A stretch of 57,733 nt of DNA from Clostridia bacterium (GTDB lineage: Bacteria; Bacillota; Clostridia; Oscillospirales; Acutalibacteraceae). Below, in pieces: positions 1 through 8,610 of this stretch; the first letter of the stretch is position 1, and every line of letters starts with the position of its first letter. The notes beneath the pieces are model-generated. The model worked only from the letters and a program-made list of their open reading frames with translations, was not told the DNA's origin and ran no database searches. Both the position numbers and the translations under genes were made by a program. The stretch lies in the NCBI GenBank assembly GCA_017549105.1, contig JAFYVN010000001.1, positions 1-57,733 on the forward strand, read 5' to 3'.

Positions 1-765
1 ATTTGTTTCCTTTTCGTAACATTCCGTTGCTGTAAATTTGTTTTCAATAGTATATTCAGTGCCTACGGAATAATCGCCCCACCAATCGCTGACTACAATA
101 TAGTATTCTCCGCCGCTTATCATTCCCACTGTCGGAAGTTTAACCGTTTCGCTTCCAAGCAATCTTATTGCAGTATAGCTGAGTTCAACATATTCATTTC
201 CATCATAATAATATGTTCTTACATGCCAACCATTGTCTTCGTCAACAGATGTATGTTTAAAAGTGAGTTCAAGCTTGCCGTTTTCTTCTGCAACTACCTT
301 GTAATAATCAGAATCATTTCCTCTGTTTATCGTTCCGCCATATGTCTGATTCAATTCTGTTTTAGTCGAAGTTGACCAACTGTCATTTGTTTCCTTTTCG
401 TAACATTCCGTTGCTGTAAATTTGTTTTCAATAGTATATTCAGTGCCTACGGAATAATCGCCCCACCAATCGCTGACTACAATATAGTATTCTCCGCCGC
501 TTATCATTCCTACTGTCGGAAGGTTGACTGTTTCACTTCCAAGCAATCTTATTTCAGTATAGCTGAGTTCAACATATTCATTTCCGTCAAAATAAAATGT
601 TCTTACTGCCCAGCCATTATCTTTATCAACAGATGTGTGCTTAAAGGTAAGTTCAAGCTTACCTTGTTCATCTGCAGTTACTTTATAATAATCACAATCA
701 TCCCATACCGATAGAACACCATTAATTTTAGCATTAACGCTTACAACATTTGCACTTGCGTAATC
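1..765 (-). repeat. Tandem 384-bp coding repeat inside the secreted protein gene
   Basis: The block beginning at 1 recurs beginning at 385. Bases 1-126 and 385-510 are identical, and the match continues at roughly 85-90 percent for the rest of the unit. The unit is 384 bp, exactly 128 codons, so it is an in-frame domain duplication. The array runs off the left edge, so the copy number is unknown. Confidence 0.9.
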
Positions 766-882
766 ATCATTTGACTCTGTTTCGGAAATAACTGTTTCTG
801 CATTTGCAACATAGCAGGCAGTAAAAAGCATTATCGCCGTAAGCAAAATCGAAATTGCTGCTTTGAATTTTTTCAATTTCAT
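1..882 (-). CDS. Secreted repeat protein with PPC-like domains (C-terminus outside window)
   Basis: The reading frame is open from an ATG at 882 to the window edge (294 codons), so only the N-terminal part is present. It starts MKLKKFKAAISILLTAIM, a basic then hydrophobic signal peptide, so the product is probably exported. After it come beta-rich repeats of 128 residues with motifs such as DCDYYKVTADEQGKLEL and SGGEYYIVVSDWWGDYS, which resemble bacterial pre-peptidase C-terminal (PPC) domains. The second unit is almost a copy of the first. AGGTG precedes the ATG with good spacing, and a consensus promoter lies at 907-936. It diverges from the XRE gene at 978, which probably represses it. The target of the secreted protein cannot be told from this fragment. 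Confidence 0.8.
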   Translation of the reverse strand, partial: MKLKKFKAAISILLTAIMLFTACYVANAETVISETESNDDYASANVVSVNAKINGVLSVWDDCDYYKVTADEQGKLELTFKHTSVDKDNGWAVRTFYFDGNEYVELSYTEIRLLGSETVNLPTVGMISGGEYYIVVSDWWGDYSVGTEYTIENKFTATECYEKETNDSWSTSTKTELNQTYGGTINRGNDSDYYKVVAEENGKLELTFKHTSVDEDNGWHVRTYYYDGNEYVELSYTAIRLLGSETVKLPTVGMISGGEYYIVVSDWWGDYSVGTEYTIENKFTATECYEKETN

Positions 883-906
883 CACCTCATAATATCAATT
901 TTTATA

Positions 907-936
907 ATTATACACCACATATGATGTAATTGTCAA
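907..936 (-). promoter_or_regulatory. Promoter of the secreted repeat protein gene
   Basis: On the minus strand TTGACA (936-931) and TATAAT (912-907) are separated by 18 bases, both perfect sigma-A consensus boxes. The spacer is filled by an imperfect copy of the XRE operator. Confidence 0.8.
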
Positions 937-956
937 TACATCATATATGATGTATT
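911..956. promoter_or_regulatory. Paired palindromic operators between divergent genes
   Basis: Bases 935-956 are a perfect 22-bp palindrome, half-site AATACATCATA followed by its exact reverse complement. A second, imperfect copy lies at 911-928 (TACACCACA / TATGATGTA, 7 of 9 positions paired). Each sits in the spacer of one of the two divergent promoters. The adjacent XRE protein is the obvious candidate ligand. Confidence 0.75.
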
Positions 957-958
957 AA
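930..958 (+). promoter_or_regulatory. Promoter of the XRE regulator gene
   Basis: TTGTCA (930-935) and TATTAA (953-958) are separated by 17 bases. The -35 box overlaps the -35 box of the divergent promoter almost completely. The 22-bp palindrome fills the spacer, which fits autorepression. Confidence 0.65.
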
Positions 959-977
959 TATTGTATAGGGTGATAAA

Positions 978-1190
978 ATGAAGGAATATCCCGAAATTCT
1001 CAGGGAATTGCGTGAGGATAACGACCTCACTCAACAAGAAATTGCCGATATTCTTGGCACAACACAGCAGGTATACTCACGATACGAAAAAGGCATCAAC
1101 GAAATTCCCGTGCGCCATATCATTACATTATGTAAATATTATAAAATCAGCTCCGATTATGTTCTGGGGCTGACGGATGAACAAAAATAA
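978..1190 (+). CDS. Small XRE-family HTH transcriptional regulator
   Basis: This 70-residue protein is little more than one Cro/CI-type helix-turn-helix. The segment LTQQEIADILGTTQQVYSRY (from about residue 17) is the classical scaffold, with helix 3 at TTQQVYSRYEKG. There is no sensor domain, so it probably binds as a dimer and responds through its own level or through another protein. GGGTGA precedes the ATG. It diverges from the secreted repeat protein and shares its operator region, which suggests that it represses both promoters. Its 3' end runs into a hairpin shared with clpX. The DNA-binding role is secure; the target is inferred from position. Confidence 0.88.
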   Translation: MKEYPEILRELREDNDLTQQEIADILGTTQQVYSRYEKGINEIPVRHIITLCKYYKISSDYVLGLTDEQK

Positions 1191-1230
1191 AACGGACTGC
1201 TCGTATTGAACAGTCCGTTAATCTTTTATT
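1191..1230. terminator. Bidirectional terminator between XRE gene and clpX
   Basis: AACGGACTG (1191-1199) pairs with CAGTCCGTT (1211-1219). T-rich runs follow on both strands (ATCTTTTATTT on plus, TTATTTTTG on minus), so it can serve both convergent genes. Confidence 0.85.
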
Positions 1231-2528
1231 TAGCCTACCTTGCCGGGTTTTGACACCTTCGGGGGCGGGGCAAGCTTTGCGCGCTTGCTGTTGGGGTTGC
1301 GTTCAACGAGCGGCTCTGCACCGTCGTTTACGCTTGCTGCGGTTATGCAGACTCTTTCAACCGTTGTATCGGAAGGAACATCATACATAACTGGCATAAG
1401 CACTCCTTCGATAATTGAGCGCAATCCTCTTGCGCCCGTCTTCTTTTCGAGTGCTTTATCGGCAACCGCTTCAAGAGCAGAGTCGTCAAATTCAAGCTCA
1501 ACGCCATCGAGTCTGAACAGCTCTTTATACTGCTTGACGATTGCGTTCTTGGGGGTTGTGAGAATCTTTATAAGTGCATCCTTATCAAGCTCTCTGAGCG
1601 TTGTGATTACGGGCAAACGACCGACAAGTTCGGGAATAATACCGAACTTCACAAGGTCCTGCTGAATAACCTTTTCAAAAAGGTTTTCCTTTGCAGACTC
1701 CGCCTTACTCTTGACCTGTGCACCAAAACCGAGAGCCGAACCCTCGGAACGCTTTTCGATTATCTTATCGATGCCGTCAAACGCACCGCCACAGATGAAG
1801 AGAATATTTGAAGTATCGATCTGAATGAACTCCTGCTGGGGATGCTTTCTGCCGCCCTGGGGTGGAACGTTCGCAACCGTACCTTCGATTATCTTAAGAA
1901 GCGCCTGCTGAACGCCTTCACCGCTGACATCTCTTGTTATTGACGGATTTTCGCTCTTGCGGGCAATCTTATCAATCTCGTCAACATAGATAATGCCTCT
2001 TTCGGCACGTTCGATATCGAAATCAGCCGCCTGAATAATTCTCAGAAGAATATTTTCAACATCTTCGCCTACATAGCCTGCTTCGGTAAGTGTTGTTGCG
2101 TCTGCAATTGCAAAAGGCACATCAAGAATCTTTGCAAGAGTCTGTGCAAGCATCGTCTTACCGACACCGGTAGGTCCGAGAAGAAGAATATTACTTTTCT
2201 GGATTTCAACATCGGTTGCGCCCTTGCTTGCGATACGCTTATAGTGATTATAAACAGCAACGCTGAGAGCAACCTTTGCACTGTCCTGACCGATGACATA
2301 CTCATCGAGCATAGCCTTGATTTCGTGAGGCTTGGGCAGTGAACCCGTATCAATGTCGCTGTGATTATGAACAGGTTCGGATTCGATTATCGAACAGCAA
2401 AGGTCAATGCATTCGTTGCAGATATATACATTGGGACCCGCGATAAGCTTCTCTACCTGGTCCTGCGTTTTATAGCAGAACGAGCAGGAAACAAGCGGCT
2501 TTTCGCGTCTTTCATCGTCTCTGGGCAT
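1230..2528 (-). CDS. clpX: ClpX, ATP-dependent unfoldase of the ClpXP protease
   Basis: ClpX unfolds tagged proteins and feeds them into ClpP. The 432-residue length is normal. The N-terminal C4 zinc-binding domain has Cys15, Cys18, Cys37 and Cys40. The AAA+ core shows Walker A GPTGVGKT (118-125), the pore loop GYVG (151-154), Walker B IIYVDEID (179-186) and a sensor-2 GARGLRS motif. The segment LGFGAQV corresponds to the loop that docks on ClpP. The gene starts 13 bases after the clpP stop codon and is the last gene of tig-clpP-clpX, ending at the shared terminator at 1191-1230. Confidence 0.97.
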   Translation of the reverse strand: MPRDDERREKPLVSCSFCYKTQDQVEKLIAGPNVYICNECIDLCCSIIESEPVHNHSDIDTGSLPKPHEIKAMLDEYVIGQDSAKVALSVAVYNHYKRIASKGATDVEIQKSNILLLGPTGVGKTMLAQTLAKILDVPFAIADATTLTEAGYVGEDVENILLRIIQAADFDIERAERGIIYVDEIDKIARKSENPSITRDVSGEGVQQALLKIIEGTVANVPPQGGRKHPQQEFIQIDTSNILFICGGAFDGIDKIIEKRSEGSALGFGAQVKSKAESAKENLFEKVIQQDLVKFGIIPELVGRLPVITTLRELDKDALIKILTTPKNAIVKQYKELFRLDGVELEFDDSALEAVADKALEKKTGARGLRSIIEGVLMPVMYDVPSDTTVERVCITAASVNDGAEPLVERNPNSKRAKLAPPPKVSKPGKVG

Positions 2529-2541
2529 TGGTTATTCTCCC

Positions 2542-3123
2542 TTATCTTCTATCTATAACCTTATCAACAAGACCGTACTCCATAGCTTCCTGAGCTGTGA
2601 GATAATTGTCACGCTCGGTGTCTCTTGCAATCTCTTCGATTGAACGGCCTGTGTTTTCAGCAAGGATTCTGTTGAGTCTTTCTCTGGTCTTGAGAATATG
2701 ATCAGCAACAATCTTGATTTCGGTTGCCTGACCTCTTGCACCGCCAAGGGGCTGATGAATCATAATTTCGCTGTTGGGAAGAGCAAATCTCTTGCCCTTT
2801 GCACCTGATGAGAGCAGGAATGCGCCCATTGACGCTGCCATACCCATACAGATTGTTGAAACATCGCACTTGATGTACTGCATTGTGTCATAAATTGCCA
2901 TACCTGCGGTAACTGAACCGCCGGGGCTGTTGATATAAAGGCTGATATCCTTATCGGGATCCTGACCTTCAAGATAGAGGAGCTGAGCAACAACAATGCT
3001 TGCAGTTGCGTCGTTAACCTCATCGGAGAGAACGATAATTCTGTCGTTCAGAAGACGTGAAAAAATATCGTATGAACGCTCACCTCTGTTTGTCTGTTCA
3101 ACAACATAAGGTACTAATGCCAT
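2542..3123 (-). CDS. clpP: ClpP, proteolytic subunit of the Clp protease
   Basis: This is the 193-residue serine peptidase that forms the double-heptamer chamber used by ClpX. The catalytic triad is visible at the usual numbering: Ser98 in GMAASMGAF, His123 in [11 protein letters not shown], and Asp172. The segment [12 protein letters not shown] (63-74) shapes the oxyanion region. It has a typical length and no propeptide worth noting. It lies directly upstream of clpX and downstream of tig, a common order in Firmicutes. A hairpin at 3168-3197 between tig and clpP may tune read-through from tig. Confidence 0.97.
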   Translation of the reverse strand: MALVPYVVEQTNRGERSYDIFSRLLNDRIIVLSDEVNDATASIVVAQLLYLEGQDPDKDISLYINSPGGSVTAGMAIYDTMQYIKCDVSTICMGMAASMGAFLLSSGAKGKRFALPNSEIMIHQPLGGARGQATEIKIVADHILKTRERLNRILAENTGRSIEEIARDTERDNYLTAQEAMEYGLVDKVIDRR

Positions 3124-3167
3124 TTTAATTCAATCCTTTCTCCGCAATAAATATTGTTTTTTAGAAT

Positions 3168-3197
3168 GAACAAACCGGCTTTGACACCGGTTTGTTC
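3168..3197 (-). terminator. Hairpin between tig and clpP, possible attenuator
   Basis: GAACAAACCGG (3168-3178) pairs perfectly with CCGGTTTGTTC (3187-3197). No clean T-run follows on either strand, so it may be a partial terminator or an mRNA processing/stability stem rather than a strong stop. Confidence 0.5.
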
Positions 3198-3232
3198 TGC
3201 TCATATTTAAGTATAGTTAAATTAAGGAAGAA

Positions 3233-4648
3233 TTATTCAGCAGCTTCTTCTTTCTTCTCTGCAGCCTTCTTGGTTGTCTTCTTTGCTGCGGGCTTCTTTG
3301 CGGGCTTTGCTTCTTCAGCTTCGCCTTCAGCTGCTTCCTTCTTCTTTGTTGCTCTCTTTGCAGCGGGCTTCTTTGCCTTTGCTGAATCAATTACAAGCTT
3401 GATTGCCTGCTGTCTTGAAATCTCTGCTGCAACTGTTGCCTCGGGAACGAGTTCCTTAATCTTTTCAACGTCGAGATTGTACATCTCTGACATCTTTGTG
3501 AATTCTTCTGCGATAGCTTCGTCAGTTGCCTTAAGACCTTCAAGCTCAATGATCTTTTCAACAGCAAGCTCAATCTTAACGTCTGCAACTGCACGCTCTC
3601 TCATCTGGCTCTCGAAGATTGCCTTATCCATACCCATATACATAAGGTATGTGTCAAGGTCGATGCCCTGCTGACCGATTCTCTGTGCAAATGAATCAAC
3701 ATTTTCCTTAGCCTTGTTGTCATACATGCATTCGGGGATTTCGCCCTCAACATTTTCAACAAGAGCTTCGATAACTGCATCTTCGAATGCATTCTGAGCG
3801 CTCTCCTGCTTTCTCTTGAGCATATCCTCTTCGATGCCCTTCTTAAGCTCGTCAACTGTTTCGTATTCGCCCATATCCTTTGCGAATTCGTCATCAAGCT
3901 CGGGAAGTTCCTTAACCTTGATTTCGTGAAGCTTAATCTTGAAAACAGCGTCCTTTGAAGCAAGCTCGGGAGCATACTCTGCGGGGAAGGTAACGTTTAC
4001 GTCGAACTCTTCGCCGATTGAGTGACCGATAATCTGATCTTCAAAACCGGGGATGAATGAACCTGAGCCGATTGTAAGCTCATATTTTTCTGCCTTGCCG
4101 CCGTCGAATGCTACGCCGTCAACAAAACCTTCAAAGTCGATAACTGTGATATCGCCAGCCTGAGCTGCTCTGTCATCAACGTTAACGATTCTTGCGCCTC
4201 TGTCGAGCATATGCTCGATTTCGTGGTCGATTTCTTCCTTGGCAACTTTAACTTCTGCCTTTTCAGCGGTAAGACCCTTATAAGCCTTAAGAGTGATTTC
4301 GGGCTTAACAGTTACGTTGAAGGTCATAACAACGCCTTCTTCTTTGCTCATTGTCTTAACGTCGAAATCCTTGGGTGAATCTACGGGAACGATGCCTGCT
4401 TCTTCGTAAGCAGCCTGAACTGCTTCAGGGAACACGATATCAAGAGCGTCTTCGAAGAAAACTTCCTGACCGTAAAGCTTCTCGATCATCATGAGAGGAG
4501 CCTTGCCCTTACGGAAGCCGGGAATCTGAATTGACTTTCTCTGCTTGAGATAAGCCTGCTGGATTGCAGCTCTGAAATCTTCTGCCGCAATAGCGATTTC
4601 AACCGAATAAGTGTTGGTTTCTGTTTTGTTTGCTGATACTAAGCTCAT
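3233..4648 (-). CDS. tig: Trigger factor, ribosome-associated chaperone and prolyl isomerase
   Basis: Trigger factor meets nascent chains at the ribosome exit tunnel. The ribosome-docking signature GFRKGKAP is at 44-51. The FKBP-type domain spans about 155-240 (GDITVIDFEGFVDG, GSFIPGFEDQ), followed by the helical C-terminal chaperone arms. At 471 residues it is longer than the usual 430 or so because of a tail from about residue 425. That tail is made almost only of Lys, Ala, Pro and Glu (KKPAAKRATKKK, KPAAKKTTKKAAEKK), resembling histone H1 tails. GGAGG lies just before the ATG. It is the first gene of tig-clpP-clpX. Confidence 0.96.
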   Translation of the reverse strand: MSLVSANKTETNTYSVEIAIAAEDFRAAIQQAYLKQRKSIQIPGFRKGKAPLMMIEKLYGQEVFFEDALDIVFPEAVQAAYEEAGIVPVDSPKDFDVKTMSKEEGVVMTFNVTVKPEITLKAYKGLTAEKAEVKVAKEEIDHEIEHMLDRGARIVNVDDRAAQAGDITVIDFEGFVDGVAFDGGKAEKYELTIGSGSFIPGFEDQIIGHSIGEEFDVNVTFPAEYAPELASKDAVFKIKLHEIKVKELPELDDEFAKDMGEYETVDELKKGIEEDMLKRKQESAQNAFEDAVIEALVENVEGEIPECMYDNKAKENVDSFAQRIGQQGIDLDTYLMYMGMDKAIFESQMRERAVADVKIELAVEKIIELEGLKATDEAIAEEFTKMSEMYNLDVEKIKELVPEATVAAEISRQQAIKLVIDSAKAKKPAAKRATKKKEAAEGEAEEAKPAKKPAAKKTTKKAAEKKEEAAE

Positions 4649-4682
4649 TTGAATTCCTCCAATTGTTCTTTTGACGATTAGA

Positions 4683-4711
4683 ATTATAACAAATAAATTT
4701 TAAAATTTCTA
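4683..4711 (-). promoter_or_regulatory. Probable promoter of tig
   Basis: On the minus strand TAGAAA (4711-4706) and TATAAT (4688-4683) are separated by 17 bases, in an AT-rich region about 35 bases before the tig start codon. The -35 box is weak and the -10 box perfect. Confidence 0.5.
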
Positions 4712-4787
4712 TATATATTTGTATTTTCTTATGTTTAGTTAAATTTTCCGTATTTTTCCGCTTTCTTTTGTGTATATTGACAACAAA

Positions 4788-5474
4788 TCAGTACACAAGA
4801 GCAGGGCAAAACTGCAAAAAGTCGCTTGAAATAAGCGAAAAACGGATTCCGTCCTTCTCTCCGATAAACGCACCTGCGTGGGAATAAGAGTGAAGATGAC
4901 CGTAATAACAGCGGGTAATCTGCTCTTCAACAAGCACATTATAAATTTCATCGCATTTCTGCGTGATGTTGATTGGCGGATAATGAAGGAAAACAACGGG
5001 TTCAAGGCCTGTTTCTTTTGCTGCCGCAATCGAAGCGCGGAGTCGGCCCGCTTCACGGAGAACAACCTTTTTATCCGCATCGCTTTCGGCATCAAAAAAC
5101 CAGCCTCTTGTGCCGCAGATTGCAAAGCTATCTGCCGTGTATGTATTATTATGCAGAATGTTGAGTGTGCTTAAAGAATATTTTTCAAAAAATTCATCCG
5201 CTTTTTTCTTTGTTGCCCACCAATAATCGTGGTTACCTTTGAGAATTATTTTTCTACCCGGCAGTGAATCAAGAAATCTGAAATCCTCAAGCCCCTGCTC
5301 AAGATTCATACACCAGGATATATCGCCCGCAATAACAACGGTATCTTCGGGTCTGATGAGTCTTCGCCAGTTTGTTTCGAGGCGCTTCTCATAGTCGCTC
5401 CAGCCGCCGAAAATATTCATCGACTTGCCCGTGGCGAGCGAAAGATGCGTATCTCCGATTGCAAAAAGAGCCAT
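4788..5474 (-). CDS. Cytoplasmic calcineurin-like metallophosphoesterase
   Basis: The protein has the metal-binding blocks of this fold in order: GDTH (D and H near the N-terminus), AGDISW, KGNHDYWW and a late YGHLHSYSH. There is no signal peptide or membrane helix. It resembles the COG1768 group of predicted phosphohydrolases, whose substrate is unknown to me. Two start codons are possible. The ATG at 5474 (MALFAIGDTH) is spaced 7 bases from AGGA, while the one at 5480 is too close to it, so I chose 5474. The gene stands alone between tig and the divergent DUF1540 gene. Confidence 0.85.
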   Translation of the reverse strand: MALFAIGDTHLSLATGKSMNIFGGWSDYEKRLETNWRRLIRPEDTVVIAGDISWCMNLEQGLEDFRFLDSLPGRKIILKGNHDYWWATKKKADEFFEKYSLSTLNILHNNTYTADSFAICGTRGWFFDAESDADKKVVLREAGRLRASIAAAKETGLEPVVFLHYPPINITQKCDEIYNVLVEEQITRCYYGHLHSYSHAGAFIGEKDGIRFSLISSDFLQFCPALVY

Positions 5475-5564
5475 AGACATATCCTTTCCAAAAATAATTC
5501 TGAATTTGCTTCACATAATATAGTTACGGAGTTCTTCCGATAAAAACCGAAAGGAGAAATAACG

Positions 5565-5753
5565 ATGGATAAAAAGATTGGTGCAATCACCTGCTTTGCG
5601 AAAAACTGCGTTTACCACAAGGGCAACACAGACTGCACAGCAGGCACAATTGAGGTTGGTAACTCAACTGCTTGCAAATGCGGCGAAACACAGTGCTCAA
5701 CCTTCAGACTCAACGATAACGCTGTCGGCGGAGCACGCGGATGCTGCGATTAA
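5565..5753 (+). CDS. DUF1540 cysteine-rich small protein
   Basis: This 62-residue protein holds cysteines in the spacing ITCFAKNCVYHKGNTDC, then CKCGETQCSTF and a final CC pair. That is the pattern of DUF1540 proteins, which are common in Clostridia and probably bind a metal; their role is not established. An AAGGAG site precedes the ATG. It converges on thrC with a 3-base gap and no visible terminator. Being short and of ordinary composition for the region, it is supported by the family pattern and ribosome binding site rather than by neighbours. Confidence 0.85.
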   Translation: MDKKIGAITCFAKNCVYHKGNTDCTAGTIEVGNSTACKCGETQCSTFRLNDNAVGGARGCCD

Positions 5754-5756
5754 CAG

Positions 5757-7241
5757 TTAAATTCCAAGCATATTAAACACTACACCGTCCATGCTGTCCT
5801 TTGAACAGCAGCCGTCAAATCTGACCGCCTTATCACGAAGATTTGCAAGCTGTTCGGGGCAGCATTTGCCTGTTACTTCAGCAAGACGCTCAACCATTTC
5901 AAACTCATCAAGACCGTCGTTCTTGCCGTCAACGGCTTCAAGAACTGCTGCGCTGAACTTGAAGGGGCTTGCAGTCGAAGCAATAACCGCAGGAGTTGCA
6001 TCGCCCGTCTGCTCTTTATAGTCATAGTATACCTTGACTGCAACAGCTGTATGAGTGTCGCAGAGATAATTCTTTTCATTGAATACCTTGGCAATTGTTG
6101 CCTTGGTTTCGTCATCGTTGCAGCAGCCTGCAGCAAAGAGAGCCTTGATTGCCTCAAGAGTTGCGGCATCAACCTCGTACTTACCGTCTGCGGAAAGCTG
6201 CTTCATCCATGCGGTAACATTTTCGCTGCCCGCTACGGAATAAAGAAGTCTTTCAAGGTTTGAGGAAATAAGAATATCCATTGAAGGAGAAATTGTTGTG
6301 AAAAATTCACGGTTTCTGTCATAAACACCGGTGTTAAGGAACTCAGTGAGAACAGAGTTACTGTTTGAAGCGCAGATAAGCTTCTTCACGGGGAGTCCCA
6401 TTTCCTTTGCATAGTATGCTGCAAGAATATTGCCGAAGTTACCGGTGGGAACAACAACGTTGATTTCATCGCCCGCATTGATTTCACCGCTTGCAACAAG
6501 ATCGCAGTATGCGGAGAAATAATAAACAATCTGAGGACAGAGTCTGCCCCAGTTGATTGAATTTGCAGACGAGAAAGCCATTGAATTCTCTGCAAGCTTT
6601 TCACCAATCGTCTTGTCGGTAAAGATTCTCTTAACACCGCTCTGAGCATCGTCGAAGTTACCTTCGATTGCACAAACCGCAACGTTATTACCCTCCTGGG
6701 TGCACATCTGAAGCTTCTGCATGGGACTTACACCGTCGCTGGGATAGAATACAAGAATCTGAGTGTTTTCAACATCCTTGAAGCCTTCAAGAGCTGCTTT
6801 ACCGGTATCGCCCGAAGTTGCAACAAGAATAACTATTTTTGTGCCGGGAGCTGCCTTACCGCTTGAAACGGTGAGGAGTCGGGGAAGAATCTGGAGCGCC
6901 ATATCCTTAAAAGCGCAGGTGGGACCTTTGAAAAGTTCAAGAATATGAACTCCGTCCTCAATCTTTGCGAGAGGAGCAACCTTTGCGTCGGAGAAGCCTG
7001 TTTCATAAGCACCTCTTACGCACGAATCAACCTCAGCTTCGCTGAAGTCGGTGAGGAACAGAGAAAGAATCGACTTTGCTCTGCCAATATAATCAAGACC
7101 TGCAAGTTTTTTGATTTCATCAAGAGAAACAGCAGGAAGATTTTCGGGAACGAAAAGTCCGCCCTCAGATGAAATACCCTTGGTGATAGCCTGCGAAGCC
7201 GTAACCTTGACCGCAGTGTCTCTTGTGCTTACATAATTCAT
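5757..7241 (-). CDS. thrC: Threonine synthase
   Basis: This PLP enzyme converts O-phosphohomoserine to threonine, the last step of threonine synthesis. The PLP lysine is Lys112 in FKGPTCAFKDMALQ. Other family blocks are SGDTGKAAL and VPTGNFGNILAAYYAKEMG. With 494 residues it belongs to the longer class, and the N-terminus NYVSTRDT is typical. Three in-frame ATGs lie at 7250, 7247 and 7241; the last is 8 bases from AAGGA and was chosen. No other threonine genes are nearby. A promoter at 7276-7304 overlaps the end of the upstream dipeptidase gene. Confidence 0.95.
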   Translation of the reverse strand: MNYVSTRDTAVKVTASQAITKGISSEGGLFVPENLPAVSLDEIKKLAGLDYIGRAKSILSLFLTDFSEAEVDSCVRGAYETGFSDAKVAPLAKIEDGVHILELFKGPTCAFKDMALQILPRLLTVSSGKAAPGTKIVILVATSGDTGKAALEGFKDVENTQILVFYPSDGVSPMQKLQMCTQEGNNVAVCAIEGNFDDAQSGVKRIFTDKTIGEKLAENSMAFSSANSINWGRLCPQIVYYFSAYCDLVASGEINAGDEINVVVPTGNFGNILAAYYAKEMGLPVKKLICASNSNSVLTEFLNTGVYDRNREFFTTISPSMDILISSNLERLLYSVAGSENVTAWMKQLSADGKYEVDAATLEAIKALFAAGCCNDDETKATIAKVFNEKNYLCDTHTAVAVKVYYDYKEQTGDATPAVIASTASPFKFSAAVLEAVDGKNDGLDEFEMVERLAEVTGKCCPEQLANLRDKAVRFDGCCSKDSMDGVVFNMLGI

Positions 7242-7275
7242 TTTCATCATCCTTTTTCGGAAAATAATTCATAAT

Positions 7276-7304
7276 ATTATATCATATTATTTTAGTTTTG
7301 TAAA
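7276..7304 (-). promoter_or_regulatory. Promoter of thrC
   Basis: On the minus strand TTTACA (7304-7299) and TATAAT (7281-7276) are separated by 17 bases, about 35 bases before the thrC ATG. Confidence 0.65.
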
Positions 7305-8257
7305 ACATTTTTAAAGAAGTTATATGCATTTTTATAAAAAATCTTTTCTGCAAGTTCTTTTCCGATACCTTTTTCAAGCAAAAACGCTTCAAGAGCGGGT
7401 ATTTTATCAACACCCGAAAGCTCCGGATTGATTTCGCATCCGTCAAAATCCGAGCCGATTGAAAGTACGTTTTCGCCACCCAGTTCAAGGATATGCGACA
7501 TATGCCGGTAAACCGCCTCAAATCCGTCGTCGCCCTCATCACCAAGAAAACTTTTGCAAAAATTGATTCCGATGAGACTGCCGCTCTCAACAAGCAATTT
7601 TATCTGCTCATCATCAAGACTACGTCTGCACGAAAAAAATTTATCCTCACTGTCGGCTCTCGTCTTTTCGAGCACAGATTTACTGTTTGAATGGGATGCG
7701 ATAACCCTCGCACCGCTTGATACAGCATCATAAAAACCCGCCGTGTTGAGATGCGAAACATCAGCAACGATATTCAGCCTCTCCATATCACGCAAAAGGC
7801 GCTTTCCGAGCGGTTTAAGACCCGAATCACACCCGGACTGACATCCGTATCCTATCTCATTTTCGCTGTTCCACGTCAAGGTGATAAGCTTTACACCAAG
7901 TTCTTTCGCGCGTTCAATTCCACCGTCATAAGCAAACGGTGATGCTCCTTCGCAAGTCAGAATTGCAGCGCATTTACCGCTGTTTTCAGCCTCTTTCAAG
8001 TCCAAAAAGTCTTGACACAGCTTGATTTTTGAATCGTATAGCGAAATTTCGTTTTTGAAATTCAAAAGCACGTTTTCGAAATACTCAACAGCATCGTTAC
8101 CACGCAATTCATCGGGAATCCAGATTGCAAAAAGTCTGCACTCTTTGTCAAGTATATTACCTTTACATAAGTTGTAATGTAAGTTGCCGTTATAAAGCGA
8201 CATTTTTCGGTTAAAGCACTCGCCAGCCGTGTCACAATGGAGGTCGAAAAGGTTCAT
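7292..8257 (-). CDS. Membrane dipeptidase-type (M19) metallopeptidase
   Basis: The protein (321 residues) carries the dinuclear zinc ligands of renal dipeptidase relatives: His7 and Asp9 in DLHCDTAGE, Glu103 in TCEGASPF, His169 in DVSHLN and His189 in ASHSNSK. SIGSDFDG follows near the end. M19 enzymes cleave dipeptides, including ones with a D-residue. No signal peptide is visible, so this one probably works in the cytoplasm on imported peptides. It lies 32 bases downstream of yraN on the same strand and may be read from that operon. Confidence 0.93.
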   Translation of the reverse strand: MNLFDLHCDTAGECFNRKMSLYNGNLHYNLCKGNILDKECRLFAIWIPDELRGNDAVEYFENVLLNFKNEISLYDSKIKLCQDFLDLKEAENSGKCAAILTCEGASPFAYDGGIERAKELGVKLITLTWNSENEIGYGCQSGCDSGLKPLGKRLLRDMERLNIVADVSHLNTAGFYDAVSSGARVIASHSNSKSVLEKTRADSEDKFFSCRRSLDDEQIKLLVESGSLIGINFCKSFLGDEGDDGFEAVYRHMSHILELGGENVLSIGSDFDGCEINPELSGVDKIPALEAFLLEKGIGKELAEKIFYKNAYNFFKNVLQN

Positions 8258-8289
8258 TTTATCACCTCAGAAAGCGTTTTCGATATAAT

Positions 8290-8610
8290 TTATTCGAACA
8301 AGATTATTTTAAAAACTTCGCACACATCAAATCTGATTCTTCCCGTTATTTTAGCATAAGCGAAGAAACTTTTCGTTGTCGCTTCAAGACGCTCTCTTTT
8401 CCCTTTATCAACAGCTTCTTTGGGACTGATTTCGCTTTTTATGTTTCGGGTTTTCACCTCGGTGACACAGTATATTCCGTCCTTTGCGGAAACAAGATCA
8501 AGCTCACCGAAACGGCTGACAAAATTTCTTTCAATCACCTCATACCCATTATCTCGCAGATAGCGTGCCGCATAAATCTCGCCCCATACACCTGTTTTAT
8601 TCTTTATCAT
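8290..8610 (-). CDS. yraN: YraN/UPF0102 family endonuclease-like protein
   Basis: This 106-residue protein has the restriction-endonuclease-like core of the family: GEIYAARYLRDNGY at the start, FGELDLVSAKDG and the EVKTRN motif. E, D and ExK are the presumed metal-binding catalytic residues. Its cellular role is unclear; members often sit next to rnhB, as here. Its ATG overlaps the rnhB stop by 4 bases, so translation is coupled. Confidence 0.9.
   Translation of the reverse strand: MIKNKTGVWGEIYAARYLRDNGYEVIERNFVSRFGELDLVSAKDGIYCVTEVKTRNIKSEISPKEAVDKGKRERLEATTKSFFAYAKITGRIRFDVCEVFKIILFE

Noticed and set aside
1-765. Repeats at the left edge considered as a CRISPR or other non-coding array
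   Set aside because: The unit is 384 bp, in frame, and encodes a continuous domain; there are no short repeats with unique spacers.
1240-1665. Long open frame on the strand opposite clpX
   Set aside because: It mirrors a highly conserved gene, has no ribosome binding site or family pattern, and arises from the codon bias of clpX.
3192-3674. 160-codon open frame opposite the trigger factor tail, rich in Ala and Phe
   Set aside because: It is the antisense of the Lys/Ala-rich tail; the low-complexity composition explains why it is open.
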